Virus record (IMG/VR): IMGVR_UViG_3300008448_000845
Coordinates: 1 to 20,501 of that record
Reading direction: 5' to 3' (one strand)
DNA length: 20,501 bases
Source: a virus
Shown: positions 13,528 to 20,501 of the stretch, piece after piece
Numbering within the stretch: the first letter of the stretch is position 1
Layout of the letters: each line of letters begins with the position of its first letter
Notes under the pieces: generated by a model
The model's database searches: none
What the model was told of the DNA's origin: nothing
Seen by the model: only the letters and a program-made list of their open reading frames with translations
Program-made: the position numbers and the translations under genes

Positions 13528-16500
13528 ATGCAAAGTCAAGGTTTAGATAACAAAATATCTAATGTTATTGGTGCTAAATTACCCCAATGGGTATTAAATC
13601 AATTAGGTACTAGATCTAATCAAAATAATCAAGACTCTAGAAATAATAATAATATTTTATATCTAGCAAATAAAACTGCTTGGGTAAGGCTTGTGTCTTC
13701 TGTTAATATTGGTAGCGAAGATCTTTTGTATTTTAAAAATACAGTTGGTGCTAACTTAAAAGTAGTAGGTCTAGGAGTAGAAGAATCAAGTTTAAATCCT
13801 ATTCTAAATCCTGCTAGTTTAGCTAAAGAGTATGTTTTGTATGGTGGTACATCAAAATACTTACAAAAAAATAGCTATCAACAAAGAGCTGGTTTAGGTA
13901 AAGACGGTTCTTATGGCATATTTGGACAAAATGAAATTCAAAAGTATGGTTATAAACCTATGCCAGGTATTACTAGCGTTAATATCGAGACACAAGGTAG
14001 ATTAGGTTCTGTTAGATCAGCAACAATAAGCTTTAAATGTTGGGATAAAAATCAACTAGATGTTATGGATGCTCTTTATTTCAAACTTGGTTTTACCATG
14101 TTCTTGGAATGGGGACATACATTTTATTATCCTAGTCCTGCTACTTCTGGTAATATTCAAAAATATGATCCTAGTGAAATAAAATCTACGGAATTTTTTA
14201 GCATAGATCCTTTTGAAAAAGGTTTGAATAAAGAAGATATATTATCTAAAATAAGCCAAAACTCAAGAGACTCAGAAGGTAACTATGATGGTATGCTTGG
14301 TATAGTTACTAACTTTAATTTTACTTATACTCAAGATGGTGGTTACGAATGTACAGTAAGACTCATGGCTCTTGGAGCATTGGCAGATAGCATAAAGATT
14401 AATAATCCAGGAGTACTTCCTGATATCTTAAAAGAAGAAATTGTTAAATTAAATAATACACTAATTCAAATATCTGAAGCTCAAAGAAAAGCAGAAGAAG
14501 CAGCAAGAAATTTAGAAGCACAAAAAAACGCTCAAAATAAAGCTTTAGAAACTAAAAATATATCTGCTGATGAGTTATTTAATAAATATATAACCTACGA
14601 TCCTACAAGAACTAGCGAAAATAAATATTCAGGAGGACAAATAGCTTTTCCTTCAAATAAATCTAAGAGTGTAAATAATGCAGATGCTGCATTTAATACA
14701 GATACAGGTTGGGTTTATTTAATAAGAAATTTAAAAGGTTATATACCACTATCTGATGATTTGCTATCTAAAGTTAATGTTAGTTTAGATACACAAAAGT
14801 TTTCGTCTCAATTTAATGCTATTAATTTAGAAGATAATAGAATATGGGAATATCCGTCTAGTTATCTAGAATCTTCAAAAGATATATTTGTACAAAATTT
14901 AACTAATCCTGTAACAGCGGTTTTTAGGAATACAAAATTTTTATTAGAATTAATTAATCCATTTAAATCAGGAGAAAATATAACAGAATTAGATAAAAAG
15001 AATGATGTTGCTATAGAAAAACTTGCTTATAAAAGCAATAATGGATCTGTTTATAATATTGAAATAAAAAGAAAACTTTGGGGTACAACAGAAAGAGCAG
15101 ACGTGCTAGATTCGTATGGAGCTACTTCTGCTGGATTTACTTTTACTAATAGTGCATACTATTATATAGATACCCCTACTTTTGCTAAACAATTAAAAAA
15201 TGCTATTAGCAATCCTAATAATACTTTTAAGATAAAAACAGTACAACCTAGACCAGGAAATATAACAACTGTTCTTTATTTTAAGGTTCCCTTTACAAGA
15301 TCTGTAAAAGTAATTGTTCCAGAAACACCAAACCCCGACTTAACTATTGCTCCTGAAACATTAAAAGATGAAAATGTTACATTTAATGTTGATGTAGAAA
15401 TATCAATAAATGATAGTGCTTTAATAAAAAGTTTTACAACACAAGATGTAACTCAACCAGTAGACTTTTTACAGAATCAAAAAAATATAGCTAGTCAAAA
15501 TCAGAAACAAACAACCACTCAAGAAAATCAGGCACTAACTCAGGAAGCAATAAGTACTCAAGTATCTCAAGCCTTAAATTTACAATCATCATTAGAGATT
15601 ATACTTAGAACTATACAAGTACATGCTTTAAACAAAGCCATAAATCAAACACAAAAGCCTGATTTAGAAATAGGTAAAAAAGTATTTGTTAATAACTTTT
15701 GGCTAGATAGTATAGAAAATAAAAAACCATTTTTAGAACAAATATTTTCTAATGGTATATTTAGTTCAATAATTAGAGAGTTAGTAGATCAAAAAGTTAC
15801 TGATACCGATTATACTACTAAAGAAAAAATGAATCCTATACAAAGGTTTAAAATACAAGCCAAATATGGATTCGCTACTAATTTAATAGGTAATAAAGCT
15901 GCAATAAGTGAACTAAAAGGTAGAGATGTGAATTATAAAGAATTATTAAGAGCTTTTGTAGTACCATATCAGATTAATCAAGAGATCATCAAAGGAACTA
16001 GTACAAATCATCCAGTTTATATTCCTTTAGGACTTCTTCTTTTAATATTAAATCATACATGTACTATATATGATACTAAAGAAGACTTCCAAACACCATT
16101 AGTATATATAGATTTTAATCCTGAATTAAACTTTTGTCTTACTAATACTAAGCAACTTTCAACTAATCCTTGGAAAACACTTATTCCTTTTGAAGGAACT
16201 TTTGAAGATTATAAAACATTGTTTGATAGTGAGATTATAAAAAATAATACAATAGTTCCAATATCAGGATCTACCGAATCCACTCCTTTATTTAATCCAG
16301 AAACTCAAGATGTATTATCAGGAGAGCTTCCTAAATTAAAGTTTGGTAAAATAGAAAATGATTCTGTTTATAGAGGCAGGATGATGAATATTTTACTTAA
16401 TATAGACTATGTAGTTAGTTTAGTACAACAATATAGTACTAATGATACTATTAATAATGTTTATTTAAAACCATTTTTAGAACAAATATTAGCCGATCTT

Positions 16501-17853
16501 AATAAATATTTAGGTAACTTTAATGCGTTTAGATTATCGTATAGCGATGCAGCTAACACATTCCAATTAACAGATGATCAGTTTTTACCTGCAACTTCTA
16601 ATGAACAACAGATTAGTCCTAATGAAATTAATACTGAGACTAATAGAACAGAAATACCTTTAGTGGGAAAAGCATCAATTGCTAAATCATTAGATATAAA
16701 AACAGACATATCTAGTAAACTTACTAATATGTTGGCTATATCTGCTAACTCTACAATATCTAATAAGTCTAGTTTATCAACTAACGGTAGTAGTTATGGT
16801 TACATAAATACAAATTATTTTGATAGATATATTACTAATAGACAAGAACCTGTTGGAAGTACGAATGACGCAAAAGGACTAGATACAATTAAAATATCTG
16901 CTGCGCAGTTTAATCAGGCTATATCAGACTTTTATAGTAAAATTAATCCATCTGAAGCTACCGTATCTCATGCTACTAACTACTATATTCAAAAGATGAG
17001 TAGAATAAAAAATGACGAGTATCCTACTAGAGCTTCATCAATGATTCCCGTATCTGTTAATTTTGCAACAGATGGTATATCAGGTTTAGCTATGGGTCAA
17101 GCATTTACTATATCTGATGAACTTCTTCCATATACTTATAGTACTAAAAAAATAGAAGGGCTTCCTAAAGATCATATCAATAATGTTGGTTTTGTAATGG
17201 TAGGACTTACTCATACTATTGAAAATAATAGTTGGAATACTGCTGTTAGAGCTAATATGATATTCTTAAAAGATAAGACAGAGTTTATTTCAGGTGTTAC
17301 TAGAGTAGAAAATAGAGTGGGAACCTTTGATGTTAATGCTGCAAATGAATTTACTGGCAACACTTCTTATCAGCAAACAAACTTTAAAGCAGAAAATACA
17401 GAAGCTAAAAAAGCCGCTGAAAACTATTTAGGTAGAATAATGACAGACTTAGAATGGAGTCAATTAGTTGCAGCAACTTACGCTGAAGCTAGTAGGAATC
17501 AAACTGAAAGAGCTTGGGTAATGGCAGTTATGTTAAATAGAACAAGAAATAGTAGTAGGTCAATTACAGATACTTTAACAGCAAAAAATCAATTTCAATC
17601 AGTTACAGGAACATCAGCAGATGGTAATAAACCCAGCCCTAATTATGTGAATGGACCAGGATCACAAGACGCTACTGCTATATATGGAGCTGCAGTTAAT
17701 ATATTGTCTCAAGTTCCTAAAAACTATGTATTTTTTACATCTAATAATGAAAAAGCATATGGTGCAGGAACGAATATATCATTCTTATTTAAATTAAGAA
17801 GTAATCCGACTGCTAAAATTATAGGCCAAACTGTATTCTCAACAACTGCTTAA
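13528..17853 (+). CDS. Large baseplate hub protein with C-terminal SleB-like cell wall hydrolase domain
   Basis: 1441 residues. About 147-205 holds GITSVNIETQGRLGSVRSAT and FKCWDKNQLDVMDALYFKLG followed by LEWGHT. This pattern I associate with hub/VgrG-type beta domains. A coiled coil lies at about 308-345, a Gln-rich linker at about 650-690. Near 1220-1245, GLTHTIENNSWNTAVRANMIF looks like the closing strand of a hub barrel ('H.i..n.W.T'). Residues about 1305-1435 are a SleB-like hydrolase: LVAATYAEASRN with likely catalytic Glu1320, then AWVMAVMLNRTR and, later, QFQSVTG. T4 carries its lysozyme in gp5 of the hub, but with an unrelated fold; here the enzyme is at the C-terminus. It would cut peptidoglycan during DNA entry. 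The gene is followed by the next after 2 bases. Confidence 0.75.
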   Translation: MQSQGLDNKISNVIGAKLPQWVLNQLGTRSNQNNQDSRNNNNILYLANKTAWVRLVSSVNIGSEDLLYFKNTVGANLKVVGLGVEESSLNPILNPASLAKEYVLYGGTSKYLQKNSYQQRAGLGKDGSYGIFGQNEIQKYGYKPMPGITSVNIETQGRLGSVRSATISFKCWDKNQLDVMDALYFKLGFTMFLEWGHTFYYPSPATSGNIQKYDPSEIKSTEFFSIDPFEKGLNKEDILSKISQNSRDSEGNYDGMLGIVTNFNFTYTQDGGYECTVRLMALGALADSIKINNPGVLPDILKEEIVKLNNTLIQISEAQRKAEEAARNLEAQKNAQNKALETKNISADELFNKYITYDPTRTSENKYSGGQIAFPSNKSKSVNNADAAFNTDTGWVYLIRNLKGYIPLSDDLLSKVNVSLDTQKFSSQFNAINLEDNRIWEYPSSYLESSKDIFVQNLTNPVTAVFRNTKFLLELINPFKSGENITELDKKNDVAIEKLAYKSNNGSVYNIEIKRKLWGTTERADVLDSYGATSAGFTFTNSAYYYIDTPTFAKQLKNAISNPNNTFKIKTVQPRPGNITTVLYFKVPFTRSVKVIVPETPNPDLTIAPETLKDENVTFNVDVEISINDSALIKSFTTQDVTQPVDFLQNQKNIASQNQKQTTTQENQALTQEAISTQVSQALNLQSSLEIILRTIQVHALNKAINQTQKPDLEIGKKVFVNNFWLDSIENKKPFLEQIFSNGIFSSIIRELVDQKVTDTDYTTKEKMNPIQRFKIQAKYGFATNLIGNKAAISELKGRDVNYKELLRAFVVPYQINQEIIKGTSTNHPVYIPLGLLLLILNHTCTIYDTKEDFQTPLVYIDFNPELNFCLTNTKQLSTNPWKTLIPFEGTFEDYKTLFDSEIIKNNTIVPISGSTESTPLFNPETQDVLSGELPKLKFGKIENDSVYRGRMMNILLNIDYVVSLVQQYSTNDTINNVYLKPFLEQILADLNKYLGNFNAFRLSYSDAANTFQLTDDQFLPATSNEQQISPNEINTETNRTEIPLVGKASIAKSLDIKTDISSKLTNMLAISANSTISNKSSLSTNGSSYGYINTNYFDRYITNRQEPVGSTNDAKGLDTIKISAAQFNQAISDFYSKINPSEATVSHATNYYIQKMSRIKNDEYPTRASSMIPVSVNFATDGISGLAMGQAFTISDELLPYTYSTKKIEGLPKDHINNVGFVMVGLTHTIENNSWNTAVRANMIFLKDKTEFISGVTRVENRVGTFDVNAANEFTGNTSYQQTNFKAENTEAKKAAENYLGRIMTDLEWSQLVAATYAEASRNQTERAWVMAVMLNRTRNSSRSITDTLTAKNQFQSVTGTSADGNKPSPNYVNGPGSQDATAIYGAAVNILSQVPKNYVFFTSNNEKAYGAGTNISFLFKLRSNPTAKIIGQTVFSTTA

Positions 17854-17855
17854 TT

Positions 17856-18482
17856 ATGCTTAGATATTACCCATCATTTAAAATAATAGAAAATCAATCC
17901 ACATCAGGTGGAGAATTTACTTTAAATGGTAAACCATACAAAGGTAAATACTATCGTACATATGATAATAGAGCTTTTACAGGAACATCACCAGAAACAG
18001 GTCCTAGTCAACAGCTCAATAAAATTATTAGATATCAAAATGCTCCTGGACTAAATAATGCTAATTTATCTGATAAAGATAAAACAAATCTTGCAGCTAA
18101 AAGTGGAGTTAGTACAAGAATTCCTGGTAAGCCTAATAGCTTTTATCCAAATCCAACAGAAGAAGATTATGCTAGAGGATATATCATCAGATATTTTACT
18201 AAGAAAGAAAATGAGAAAGGATTTATAATAGAGATATCAAAAGATGAGTATAATAATATAACTAATGGTACCGCAGACTACGATATTACTTTATATCAAG
18301 TAACTCAAATATTTTGGAAAATAACCGGTCCATTAAAAAGTTTTAGAACATCTCAATATAATATAACAGCAGGTATAATTGATACAAATCAAAGGCTTGT
18401 TGAAACTACAAATAAAAACTTTTTTGGTTTAATTGAGTTTATTGGTGGCGACTATGCAAAGTTTGCAAGACCTACTCAGTAG
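17856..18482 (+). CDS. Probable baseplate/virion protein of 208 aa, unknown
   Basis: 208 residues. The N-terminal third contains GGEFTLNGKPYKGKYYRTYD and AFTGTSPETGPSQQL, a 'G-Y-G-Y...ftG..P..G' arrangement I recall from structural proteins of large marine and gut phages. The middle has a polar Asn/Pro-rich loop. The C-terminal part (about 105-205) is alternating strand and helix (YARGYIIRYFTKKE, LYQVTQIFWKITGPL). No signal peptide or membrane segment. It begins 2 bases after the hub gene and is the last gene of the tail block, so a baseplate or hub accessory is likely. There is no terminator with a clear stem behind it. Function unknown. Confidence 0.65.
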   Translation: MLRYYPSFKIIENQSTSGGEFTLNGKPYKGKYYRTYDNRAFTGTSPETGPSQQLNKIIRYQNAPGLNNANLSDKDKTNLAAKSGVSTRIPGKPNSFYPNPTEEDYARGYIIRYFTKKENEKGFIIEISKDEYNNITNGTADYDITLYQVTQIFWKITGPLKSFRTSQYNITAGIIDTNQRLVETTNKNFFGLIEFIGGDYAKFARPTQ

Positions 18483-18536
18483 ATTAATAGCATAATATTC
18501 AGTTTATTTTCTTATTATTGTGATTAATAAAAGGTT

Positions 18537-19832
18537 ATGTATTTCATTATTGAAAATAAAGATCAGTTAAGTAGGCTAGAAGTATCTGAAGATGCTTTTA
18601 TTCAAGTCGTTACTTCTAACGATTATTACCATCCTAAGTTGACTAGGCCTAGCTTAGTATACTACAATAATTCTAAAAAAGGATACATATTTGTTATTAA
18701 CCATTCAGAAGGGTTTTCTTTAGATTTTAAGTTAGTAGAAGAATTCTTACAAAAGCATAGTAAGATCTATCTACTAGATAAAAAGCTACATTCATACTTT
18801 TTAGATCTACCTAAATCTATTGATGTACAATTTATCTGTTTAGACAAAAACAATGAGTATAGCTCTTTTGAATGCAATACACCTATTCATAGGGACTTTT
18901 ATATAAAGTATCCTGTAATGCCAACTATAAATGAGATCATTCCAATATCTAAGCACTATGAAAAATGTGAGTGTTTATATCAACTAGTCAAAGACTATTT
19001 TGAGCTTGAGATGGACATAGAACTTCAAGACAAGCTAGTAGACGCTTATAAACATGTAGAAGAGGTTGGTATCAAAGTAGATCTAGACTGTTTTCATAAT
19101 AAGTACCAGTTCCAACATGAGCAGTACTCACTATTAGGAGATACAATCTATTCTTACTATAATCTTTATAATTTAACTGGTAGACCAACCAATTCATTTA
19201 ATAGTATTAATTTCTTGGCTATCCCAAAAGACAAGGACTTTAGAGAGTGTTTTGTACCTAAGAATGATATTCTAGTTGAATTTGACTTTGATGCCTACCA
19301 TCTGAGGTTAATATCTAGGTTGATTGGGTTTGAGCCTCCTAAAGACTCAATGCACAACTACCTTGGACGCGCATATTTCCACGTGGATGAGCTCACGCCT
19401 GAACAGTATAAAGAATCAAAGGCTATCACATTCAAGCAGCTTTATGGCGGTATAGAACCGCAATACAAAGATATAGACTTCTTTAAGTCTCTAGATGAGT
19501 ACATAAATAACGAGTGGAAGAAGTATAATGCTCACAAAGCCTTGGTACTACCTACAGGAAGGATCCTAAAAAAGCTTCCTGGAATGAATAAACTTAAATT
19601 GTTCAACTACATTATCCAGAACCTGGAGACCAAAGAGAACATATATAAGATCTTGGAGATCAATAAACTTCTAAGTAAGAAGAAGACCAAGCTAATCTTG
19701 ATCACATACGATTCTTTCTTATTTGACTTTTCTAAAGAAGATGATAAAAACACACTAAAAAAGATTAAAACAATCCTAGAAGGCAAAGACATGGTAGTCA
19801 AACATAAGTATGGAGTAAACTACGCTTTCTAA
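18537..19832 (+). CDS. Short divergent family A DNA polymerase-like protein
   Basis: 431 residues against more than 900 for E. coli Pol I. Palm and finger motifs are visible: YNLTGRPTNS (Arg216, as Arg668), motif A VEFDFDAYHLRL (Asp250, as Asp705), and motif B KESKAITFKQLYGG (Lys295, Phe299, Tyr303, as Lys758, Phe762, Tyr766). NYIIQ holds Asn357 and Gln361 (as Asn845, Gln849), and motif C is LITYDSFLFDF (Asp392, as Asp882). Changes: His255 replaces the motif A Glu710, Tyr391-Asp-Ser393 replaces His-Asp-Glu, and Tyr291 sits at Arg754. Residues 1-150 have the size of a reduced 3'-5' exonuclease domain but I see no DxE active site. Both metal-binding Asp remain, so it may be active. Leader ataaaaggtt before the ATG is shared with the next gene. 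It sits between the tail block and gp32. Confidence 0.78.
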   Translation: MYFIIENKDQLSRLEVSEDAFIQVVTSNDYYHPKLTRPSLVYYNNSKKGYIFVINHSEGFSLDFKLVEEFLQKHSKIYLLDKKLHSYFLDLPKSIDVQFICLDKNNEYSSFECNTPIHRDFYIKYPVMPTINEIIPISKHYEKCECLYQLVKDYFELEMDIELQDKLVDAYKHVEEVGIKVDLDCFHNKYQFQHEQYSLLGDTIYSYYNLYNLTGRPTNSFNSINFLAIPKDKDFRECFVPKNDILVEFDFDAYHLRLISRLIGFEPPKDSMHNYLGRAYFHVDELTPEQYKESKAITFKQLYGGIEPQYKDIDFFKSLDEYINNEWKKYNAHKALVLPTGRILKKLPGMNKLKLFNYIIQNLETKENIYKILEINKLLSKKKTKLILITYDSFLFDFSKEDDKNTLKKIKTILEGKDMVVKHKYGVNYAF

Positions 19833-19842
19833 CATATTAGCA

Positions 19843-19850
19843 ATATTTAT
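19843..19850 (+). promoter_or_regulatory. ATATTTAT motif, candidate promoter (copy 8)
   Basis: Starts 29 bases before the ATG at 19872, in a 39-base gap. It shows the motif is not limited to structural genes. Confidence 0.45.
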
Positions 19851-19871
19851 TAACAGTATATAAAAAAGGTT

Positions 19872-20300
19872 ATGGAGGAAATGAAATTAATAGAAATCAC
19901 GTCTGAATCAATTATGAATAAGTTATTTTGTACCTTTTCATCTAAAGAGGGTCTTGATGAGACTCTAAGAGAGATCAATAAAGAGTACACCATTCTATAT
20001 AAAAAGATCTTTGTTCTGGCTTCCCAAGACTCAGAAGAGTTCTTATGCACTTACAATATCGAGATTGAAGGATCACAAACCAAGATCCTCCCAAATACAA
20101 TCCTTCTTCACAGAAAGAAAGATTCAAATACACTCTATACCATTAATGCATTGAACACCTTGATCAAACAATTAAATGGTGGAGTATTAGACACATCTTT
20201 TCCTATTAACTGGCAAGACTATAAGAATAGTGTCTTGTTGACTCAAGGAGATGATCTCAAAAGATTAAACACTACTATCCACAAGATAATTGCTGTTTAA
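19872..20300 (+). CDS. Unknown protein of 142 aa upstream of gp32
   Basis: 142 residues, soluble, mixed alpha/beta. It has a charged first helix (EGLDETLREINKEYTILYKK), a strand-rich middle (EFLCTYNIEIEG, then NTILLHRKKDSNTLYTINALN) and a C-terminal part with FPINWQDYKNSVLLTQGDDLKRL. I recall proteins with this 'HRKK.SNTLYTINALN...INW..Y' arrangement in marine T4-like phages, without a function. In T4 genes 59 (helicase loader) and 33 (late transcription co-activator) lie before gene 32; the position invites the comparison, but I see no sequence match. An alternative start at 19881 (Met4) has GGAGGA right before it, too close for normal spacing, so I keep 19872, which carries the same aaaggtt leader as the polymerase gene. 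Confidence 0.7.
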   Translation: MEEMKLIEITSESIMNKLFCTFSSKEGLDETLREINKEYTILYKKIFVLASQDSEEFLCTYNIEIEGSQTKILPNTILLHRKKDSNTLYTINALNTLIKQLNGGVLDTSFPINWQDYKNSVLLTQGDDLKRLNTTIHKIIAV

Positions 20301-20309
20301 CTTAGAAGA

Positions 20310-20335
20310 ACGATTTTTCTATCGTATCTTTTTGT
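20310..20335 (+). terminator. Weak hairpin with T-run, possible terminator
   Basis: ACGAT (20310-20314) can pair with ATCGT (20321-20325) around ttttct, followed by atctttttgtctt. Only five pairs, so it is weak and may merely attenuate transcription into gp32. Confidence 0.35.
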
Positions 20336-20338
20336 CTT

Positions 20339-20346
20339 ACATTTAT
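20339..20346 (+). promoter_or_regulatory. ACATTTAT, one-base variant of the promoter-like motif
   Basis: Starts 23 bases before the gp32 ATG and differs from ATATTTAT at the second base. Position fits the exact copies; identity as a promoter is uncertain. Confidence 0.3.
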
Positions 20347-20361
20347 CGAAATTAGTTACAT

Positions 20362-20501
20362 ATGGATATATCCGTTTTAAAATCAAGATTGTCGGCTCTA
20401 CAAAATCCACGTGGAGGACAAAAAAAGGACCTATCCCAGACTATCTGGAGGCCTACCGTGGGAAAACATTCAGTACGTATTGTACCTTCTAAGTTTGACA
20501 A
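20362..20501 (+). CDS. 32: Single-stranded DNA-binding protein, T4 gp32-like (3' end missing)
   Basis: The first 46 residues are in the window. MDISVLKSRLSALQNPRGGQ opens the protein, then KKDLSQTIWRPTVGKHSVRIVPSKFD. The W-P-x-x-G-x-x-x-VRI-PSK pattern is that of the start of the gp32 core domain in T4-like phages. The basic N-terminal stretch would serve as the segment for cooperative binding. gp32 coats single-stranded DNA and organises replication, recombination and repair. The ATG has an A/T-rich leader without a Shine-Dalgarno sequence. A weak hairpin and a variant promoter-like motif lie in the 61-base gap before it, so it may be transcribed separately from the 142-aa gene. Zinc finger and acidic tail lie beyond the window. 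Confidence 0.85.
   Translation, partial: MDISVLKSRLSALQNPRGGQKKDLSQTIWRPTVGKHSVRIVPSKFD

Noticed and set aside
14581-14588. ATAAATAT inside the hub gene as a reverse-strand promoter
   Set aside because: There is no minus-strand gene for it to serve, and AT-rich coding sequence makes single chance matches likely.

Overview
This window looks like part of the genome of a contractile-tailed, T4-like virus (myovirus morphology) with an AT-rich genome. Every gene I can support lies on the + strand and the genes are tightly packed. Tail sheath (gp18-like), tail tube (gp19-like), a gp26-like protein, a long tape measure, baseplate and hub proteins and a gp32-like single-stranded DNA-binding protein can be recognised from the protein sequences. 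Leaders are A-rich and mostly lack a Shine-Dalgarno sequence. That would fit a Bacteroidota-type host, but this is only an inference. I see no tRNA, CRISPR array, integrase, transposon or attachment site.

Layout. Positions 2-2400 carry the distal end of a collagen-like tail fibre with a C-terminal self-cleaving S74 chaperone domain, followed by three small beta-rich proteins that are probably fibre or virion accessories. Positions 2429-3721 hold four small genes of unknown function, including a 55-aa ORF and a membrane-anchored Pro/Val/Lys-rich protein. Positions 3772-6590 are the tail sheath, an unknown protein and the tail tube, closed by a strong terminator. Positions 6690-7725 hold a gp26-like protein and a short ORF in the place where tailed phages usually keep their tail-assembly chaperone pair. 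Positions 7753-18482 are a five-gene block with almost no spacing: tape measure, tube-initiator/baseplate-like protein, gp53/LysM-like wedge protein, a 1441-aa hub with a C-terminal SleB-like lytic domain, and a further baseplate-like unknown. From 18537 on the content changes to DNA metabolism: a short, divergent family A DNA polymerase-like protein, an unknown 142-aa protein, and the start of gp32.

How it works together. Most of the window builds one machine: the sheath contracts around the tube, the tape measure sets its length, and the hub carries a muralytic domain to open the cell wall. Expression seems to be split into short units. The 8-mer ATATTTAT occurs eight times, always in the gaps in front of genes, and is the best candidate for the phage's own (late) promoter.

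The most unusual observations are: (1) a probable programmed +1 frameshift (CCC-GGG, followed by a perfect GC-rich hairpin with the stop codon in its loop) linking the gp26-like gene to the 85-aa ORF just before the tape measure; (2) a divergent, exonuclease-poor family A polymerase beside gp32; (3) the ATATTTAT motif; (4) an internal duplication in the tape measure on both sides of a Gln-rich linker.
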